A stretch of DNA of 64,000 nt. It comes from JAOEGB01 sp041262585 (GTDB lineage: Bacteria > Actinomycetota > Actinomycetes > Streptosporangiales > Streptosporangiaceae). Shown here piece by piece: positions 60,376 through 64,000 of this stretch. Each line of letters starts with the position of its first letter. Positions within the stretch are counted from its first letter, which is position 1. A program made the position numbers and the translations under genes. The notes beneath the pieces are model-generated. The model saw only the letters and a program-made list of their open reading frames with translations. It ran no database searches and was not told the origin of the DNA. Where the stretch lies: positions 62,001 through 126,000 of the forward strand of contig NZ_JBGCBZ010000005.1 of NCBI RefSeq assembly GCF_041262585.1, given 5' to 3'.

Positions 60376-62330
60376 CGCTGCGCGTCGCCAACTGCAGCGG
60401 CTTCTACGGCGACCGCCTGTCGGCGGCCCGCGAGATGGTCGAGGGCGGCCCCATCGACGTGCTGACCGGCGACTGGCTGGCCGAGCTGACCATGCTGATC
60501 CTCGCGGGGAACCGGCTGAAGGGCCGCCCCGGCTACGCCACGACCTTCCTCACCCAGATGGAGCAGGTCCTCGGCACGTGCCTCGACCGCGGTATCAAGA
60601 TCGTCTCCAATGCCGGCGGGCTCGACCCGGTGGCCTGCGCGGGCGCGGTGTCGGAGCTGGCGGACCGTCTCGGGCTGCGGGCGAGCGTCGCCCACGTGAC
60701 CGGCGACGACCTGATGCCTCTCACCACGCCGCCGGTCAACCTGGACACCGGCGAGACGCTGGACGCCGCGCCGCTCACCGCCAACGCCTACCTCGGCGGA
60801 CGGCCGATCGCGGTGGCGCTTGAGCACGGCGCCGACGTCGTGGTCACCGGCCGGGTGACCGACGCCGCACTGGTGACGGGCCCCGGCATCTGGCGGTACG
60901 GCTGGCAGGCCGGCGACCTCGACGCCCTGGCAGGCTCGGTGGTGGCCGGGCACGTCATCGAGTGCGGCTGCCAGGCGACCGGCGGCAACTACGCGTTCTT
61001 CCGCGAGGTGCCCGACCTCGCGCACTGCGGCTTCCCGATCGCCGAGCTGCACGGCGACGGGTCGAGCGTGATCACCAAGCATCCCGGCACGGGCGGGCTG
61101 GTGTCGGTCGGCACGGTCACGGCCCAGCTCCTCTACGAGATCGGCTCGCCGCGCTATCTGGGGCCCGACGTGACGGCCCGGTTCGACACCATCCGGCTGG
61201 AGCAGGAGGGCCCCGACCGCGTGCGCGTCTCCGGCGTGCGCGGAGAGCCCCCGCCGGACACGCTGAAGGTCGCCGTCAACTACCTCGGCGGCTACCGGAA
61301 CACGATGACGCTCGTGCTCACCGGCCTCGACATCGAGGCGAAGGCGCGGGTCGCCGAGGAGGCGATCTGGGCCCGCGTGCCGAGGGACTCCTTCGACCAG
61401 GTCCACGTGGAGCTGACGCCACTGGGAACGGCCCGGCTTGGCGAGACGGCCGCGCCCGAAACGGCGCGGCCCGACGACAGGGCGCGACCGGAAACGGCCG
61501 GGCCGGGCCAGACGGCAGGACCCCAGACGCCGGGACCTCAGACGCCGGGACCCCAGACTGCGCGGCACGGCGGGCCCAGTGGGCCAGAGACGGCGGGATC
61601 GGGTGGGACGGCGCTGCTGCGGATCACCGTGATGGACGCCGACCGGCGGAAGGCCGGGCGGGCGTTCTCCTCGGCCGTCGTGGAGACCGGGCTCGCCGGC
61701 TATCCGGGGTTCTACGGCCTGACTCCCCCGGGCGACGCCTCGCCCTACGGTGTCTACTGGCCGTCGCTCGTGGACGCGAGAGCCGTACAGGCCGTGGTGA
61801 CCGTGAACGGCGAGCGGATCGAGGTGGCGCCCGCCACCGCCCCGGCCGGTCCCGGGGTCCCGGAGCCACACGAGCCTCCGGCGTACTCGTCCGACCAAGC
61901 CGGCAGCGGCGATCCGGCTTTCACGGGGGACCTGGCTTTCACGCGGGACCCGGCTGTTACGGGGGACCCGGCGGCCGGGCGGGTGCTGCCGCTCGGGACG
62001 GTCGCGGGCGCCCGGTCCGGCGACAAGGGCGGCAACGCCAACGTGGGCGTCTGGGTCCGTACGGCGGAGCAGTACGCCTGGCTGGCCGCGTTCCTCACGG
62101 CCGACCGGCTGCGCGAGCTGCTGCCCGAGACCGGCGACCTGGTGATCGAGCGGTTCCCCCTGCCGAATCTGCTCGCGCTGAACTTCGTCGTCCACGGGCT
62201 ACTGGGCAGAGGAGTGGCCGCCAGCCCGCTCCTCGACGCCCAGGCGAAGGCCCTCGGGGAGCGGTTGCGTGCGGTTCCGGTGCCTATTCCAGTCTTTTCT
62301 GACGATATTTCACGCGATCGCACCACATGA
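60372..62330 (+). CDS. AtuA-type protein (DUF1446), acyclic terpene utilisation family
   Basis: A 652-residue protein of the DUF1446/AtuA family. The N-terminal core is recognised by ANCSGFYGDRLSAAREMVEG, IKIVSNAGGLDP and DVVVTGRVTDAALV; the C-terminal AtuA-like domain contains ARSGDKGGNANVGVW and FPLPNLLALNFVVHGLLG. Two low-complexity inserts (61433-61612, with PQTPGPQTPG units, and 61885-61980, with TGDLAFTRDPAVTGD) separate the blocks and are unusual for the family. AtuA is needed for citronellol/geraniol catabolism in Pseudomonas, where its chemistry is unsettled. It is the last gene of the operon. Confidence 0.88.
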   Translation: MTLRVANCSGFYGDRLSAAREMVEGGPIDVLTGDWLAELTMLILAGNRLKGRPGYATTFLTQMEQVLGTCLDRGIKIVSNAGGLDPVACAGAVSELADRLGLRASVAHVTGDDLMPLTTPPVNLDTGETLDAAPLTANAYLGGRPIAVALEHGADVVVTGRVTDAALVTGPGIWRYGWQAGDLDALAGSVVAGHVIECGCQATGGNYAFFREVPDLAHCGFPIAELHGDGSSVITKHPGTGGLVSVGTVTAQLLYEIGSPRYLGPDVTARFDTIRLEQEGPDRVRVSGVRGEPPPDTLKVAVNYLGGYRNTMTLVLTGLDIEAKARVAEEAIWARVPRDSFDQVHVELTPLGTARLGETAAPETARPDDRARPETAGPGQTAGPQTPGPQTPGPQTARHGGPSGPETAGSGGTALLRITVMDADRRKAGRAFSSAVVETGLAGYPGFYGLTPPGDASPYGVYWPSLVDARAVQAVVTVNGERIEVAPATAPAGPGVPEPHEPPAYSSDQAGSGDPAFTGDLAFTRDPAVTGDPAAGRVLPLGTVAGARSGDKGGNANVGVWVRTAEQYAWLAAFLTADRLRELLPETGDLVIERFPLPNLLALNFVVHGLLGRGVAASPLLDAQAKALGERLRAVPVPIPVFSDDISRDRTT

Positions 62331-62358
62331 GAAACATGAGTGCCGGAGTGCCCCTACC

Positions 62359-62370
62359 ATTGCGCGCAAT
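62359..62370. promoter_or_regulatory. Perfect 12-bp palindrome upstream of the small XRE-locus gene
   Basis: ATTGCGCGCAAT is fully palindromic and lies 20 bp before the ATG at 62391, between the AtuA-type gene and the 68-residue protein. It looks like an operator or a promoter-proximal site. Confidence 0.45.
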
Positions 62371-62390
62371 TGCTATGGAAAGGGACAGCG

Positions 62391-62597
62391 ATGCGACTGC
62401 GGTTTCTGGGCTCGACCTCGGAGGCTGGGGCATGCCCCTCCCTCTACGAGACCGATCGCGGCACGATCGTCGTGCAGGGCCTGGAGCTGGTCGACATCCA
62501 GGCCAAGGCCGACCTGCTGCACGTGCTCGACGGCGAGACCGCCGTCGAGGTGCCACGGGAGCTCCTCGTCGAGATCGCCAGGCGTGTGCTCGACTGA
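62391..62597 (+). CDS. Small protein of the XRE/DUF5753 locus, 68 residues
   Basis: 68 residues starting MRLRFLGSTSEAGACPSLYE and ending in EVPRELLVEIARRVLD. It is predicted as a small alpha/beta protein with a conserved-looking TDRGTIVVQGLEL core. From memory such proteins sit beside DUF5753-type XRE regulators in actinomycetes, so it may be the partner of the regulator that starts 79 nt downstream. I chose ATG 62391 because AAAGGGA lies 5 nt upstream; the frame opens earlier at 62340 with no homologous sequence. Its function is unknown. Confidence 0.8.
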   Translation: MRLRFLGSTSEAGACPSLYETDRGTIVVQGLELVDIQAKADLLHVLDGETAVEVPRELLVEIARRVLD

Positions 62598-62604
62598 TTA
62601 CGAT

Positions 62605-62618
62605 TAGGGACTTCCCTA
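62605..62618. promoter_or_regulatory. Inverted repeat before the XRE regulator
   Basis: TAGGGA and TCCCTA flank CT and overlap a possible -10 element TATGGT (62617-62622). The place, in the 79-bp gap before the XRE gene, suggests autoregulation by that protein. Confidence 0.5.
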
Positions 62619-62676
62619 TGGTTTGATCCATGCCTGCTCGTCTACCTTTGAGCGCGCACCACGGCCGGAGGTAGCA

Positions 62677-63528
62677 GTGAGTAGTTTCCAGCAGGCCCGC
62701 ATCGACCTCGGGGCCCAGCTGCGGCAGTTACGGGAGAACGCTCACCTGTCCGGGAAAGACCTCGCCGAGCGGCTCGGCTGGCAGCCGTCCAAGGTCTCCC
62801 GCATCGAGAACGCCCGGCAGACCGCGACCGAGGACGACGTGGTCGTGTGGACCCAGGCCGTTCGGGCCGGCCCCGAGACGGTCGACGGTCTGATCGCGCA
62901 GACGGTCGGGCTGCTGGAGCAGCAGGACTCGTGGCGGCAGCGGCACAAGAGCGGCCTCGCCGCACTCCAGGAGGACATCCGGGACCTGGAGTCACGGACG
63001 AAGCTGTTCCGGGTGTTCGAGCCGGGCGTGGTCATCGGGCTGCTCCAGACCGCCGAGTACGCCCGGCACATCTTCAGCAAGGTCCGCCGGCTGTACGAGA
63101 CGACCGACGACATCGACGCCGCGATCCGGGTCCGGATGCAGCGGCAGGAGATCCTGTACGACCCATCCCGCCGGTTCCGGTTCATCATGCCGGAGTCCGT
63201 GCTGCGCTACCGGCTCGCGCCGTCCGACGTCATGCGCGGCCAGCTGGACCGGTTACTGGCCGTCACGACGCTGCCCAACGTCGAGTTCGGAATCGTCCCC
63301 TTCGAGGCGCCCCTGCCCGCCGCGCTGGTGAACGCCTTCTGGATCTACAACGACTCCATGGTGGGGGTGGCGACCAGGACCAAGGACCTGGTGCTCCGCG
63401 ACCCCGACGACGTGGCCTTCTACGCCCAGGCGTTCGAGGAGTTCTGTGAAGTGGCGGCCTACGGCGACGCGGCCAGGGCGGTGATCGTCCGCGTCCTCGA
63501 CGACTACGGGAGACAATCGCCCGGCTGA
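62677..63528 (+). CDS. XRE-family regulator with DUF5753 (Scr1-type) domain
   Basis: A 283-residue regulator. The Cro/C1 helix-turn-helix covers residues about 10-62 (LGAQLRQLRENAHLSGKDLA, then LGWQPSKVSRIENARQTATE). The DUF5753 domain follows, starting with TKLFRVFEPGVVIGLLQTAE and including VRMQRQEILYDPSRRF. GTG 62677 has GGAGGT 4 nt upstream; the upstream 18 codons are not conserved. In actinomycetes this family regulates development and antibiotic genes and is usually linked to small partner proteins, here on both sides. Confidence 0.92.
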   Translation: MSSFQQARIDLGAQLRQLRENAHLSGKDLAERLGWQPSKVSRIENARQTATEDDVVVWTQAVRAGPETVDGLIAQTVGLLEQQDSWRQRHKSGLAALQEDIRDLESRTKLFRVFEPGVVIGLLQTAEYARHIFSKVRRLYETTDDIDAAIRVRMQRQEILYDPSRRFRFIMPESVLRYRLAPSDVMRGQLDRLLAVTTLPNVEFGIVPFEAPLPAALVNAFWIYNDSMVGVATRTKDLVLRDPDDVAFYAQAFEEFCEVAAYGDAARAVIVRVLDDYGRQSPG

Positions 63529-63597
63529 TCGCGGCAATTGCTTGAACAGCGCTCCGGCGGCATGCAATCCTGGCCTCTGAACGGGAGGTGACGGGCG

Positions 63598-63855
63598 ATG
63601 GTCGACACGGTTTCCGGCATCCAGGAGCTCGCCTCCGCCACGCGCCGGCACATCGACCTCTCGGTTCGAGTGATGGGCGGCAGCCCTCCCAGAGTCCAGG
63701 TCCGCAACCGCTTCAGCGAGACCCTGAGCGAGACGGTCACCTGCTCCGACGACGGCGCGTTCGTCACCTCGTGGGGCTACCGGCTGGGGACGGTGGAGAG
63801 CGTCCAGGACGCCGCCGACCGGCTGGCCTACCTCATGGCCGCTCTCCCCGCCTGA
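63598..63855 (+). CDS. Small hypothetical protein, 85 residues
   Basis: An 85-residue soluble protein with no signal peptide or membrane segment (SGIQELASATRRHIDLSVRV at the N-terminus, VESVQDAADRLAYLMAALPA at the end). A strong ribosome-binding site GGGAGGTGACGG precedes ATG 63598. It follows the XRE gene by 69 nt and is likely in the same operon. I do not recognise the family. Confidence 0.72.
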   Translation: MVDTVSGIQELASATRRHIDLSVRVMGGSPPRVQVRNRFSETLSETVTCSDDGAFVTSWGYRLGTVESVQDAADRLAYLMAALPA

Positions 63856-63904
63856 CCGCCGTCACCCTCCGAGCGCCCCTTCCGAGCGCCCGTTACAGGC
63901 TTCG

Positions 63905-64000
63905 TTACTTTCCGAGCGCCGTCTGCAGATCCATGACGTGGTCCTGCGTCTGCTGGAGCAGCGGCCGCAGCGCCTCACCCACGTCGAGCAGCCCCAGCTC
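63905..64000 (-). CDS. C-terminal end of an unidentified protein (cut by window edge)
   Basis: The last 31 codons plus TAA (63907-63905) of a minus-strand gene that continues beyond the window. The helical end reads ELGLLDVGEALRPLLQQTQD and HVMDLQTALGK, with normal high-GC codon use. Too little is present to name it. Confidence 0.55.
   Translation of the reverse strand, partial: ELGLLDVGEALRPLLQQTQDHVMDLQTALGK

Overview
The window is GC-rich throughout, uses many GTG starts, and shows tightly overlapping operons (ATGA, TGATG and TAATG junctions) and several apparently leaderless genes. Together with the gene content (mycolate-free actinobacterial families, Scr1-type XRE regulator, LytS/LytTR-controlled acetate-type symporters, WS/DGAT acyltransferase, SapA-like domain, DUF3618 and holin-X envelope proteins) this points to a filamentous actinomycete chromosome, probably of the Streptosporangiales type. 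The order is an inference from style, not from a database match.

1-14,338 is a catabolic and uptake island arranged around a divergent promoter region (4,735-4,972). To the left, on the minus strand, run a Gfo/Idh/MocA dehydrogenase, a lipoprotein sugar-binding protein, two MalF/MalG-type permeases and an aldehyde dehydrogenase cut by the window edge. To the right run a complete ribose-type ABC importer (ATPase, two permeases, binding lipoprotein), a LacI-family repressor, a CoA-transferase, an acyl-CoA dehydrogenase and a second Gfo/Idh/MocA enzyme. Near-identical 12-bp operators (GAAACCGGTTAC type) occur in both divergent promoters and at the start of the CoA-transferase operon, so one regulon is likely. 

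14,439-27,512 holds mostly single-gene units: a Tat-exported PHP-type metallohydrolase, a two-domain GNAT acetyltransferase, a small secreted cysteine-containing protein, an aldo/keto reductase, a PaaK-like adenylate-forming enzyme, an orphan PIN toxin, a PolX-PHP DNA polymerase, a zinc-ribbon membrane protein, a sulfite-oxidase-type molybdoenzyme, and a WS/DGAT acyltransferase facing a TetR regulator. 27,580-36,252 is a minus-strand monocarboxylate-transport region: two SSS-family symporters, each with a small membrane partner, a LytTR response regulator and a LytS-type histidine kinase. The kinase and regulator are separated by a visibly AT-richer segment (about 32,300-34,590) carrying a MacB-like permease, a truncated unknown gene and shuffled fragments of a DNRLRE/RHS-type protein.

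36,274-48,844 contains a deleted acyl-CoA dehydrogenase pseudogene, a 1,306-residue CHAT-protease/STAND-NTPase/TPR protein facing an Mrr-like nuclease (a candidate defence pair), a BrkB/DUF3618/holin-X membrane trio, a SNF2 helicase with a SWIM zinc-finger partner, and a lipid kinase. 48,936-64,000 carries a secreted M6 metalloprotease, a GlcD-type oxidase, a membrane Ser/Thr kinase whose extracellular end resembles spore-associated protein A, a five-gene acyl-CoA carboxylase/AtuA operon for branched or isoprenoid acyl-CoA catabolism, and an XRE (DUF5753) regulatory locus with small partner proteins.

The most unusual signal is a dispersed intergenic repeat: three separate clusters (36,274; 53,232; 57,339), each with three copies of a TGCATGATCACG core at a 53-bp period and with related, not unique, sequence between the cores. 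I saw no tRNA, rRNA, CRISPR array or intact insertion sequence.
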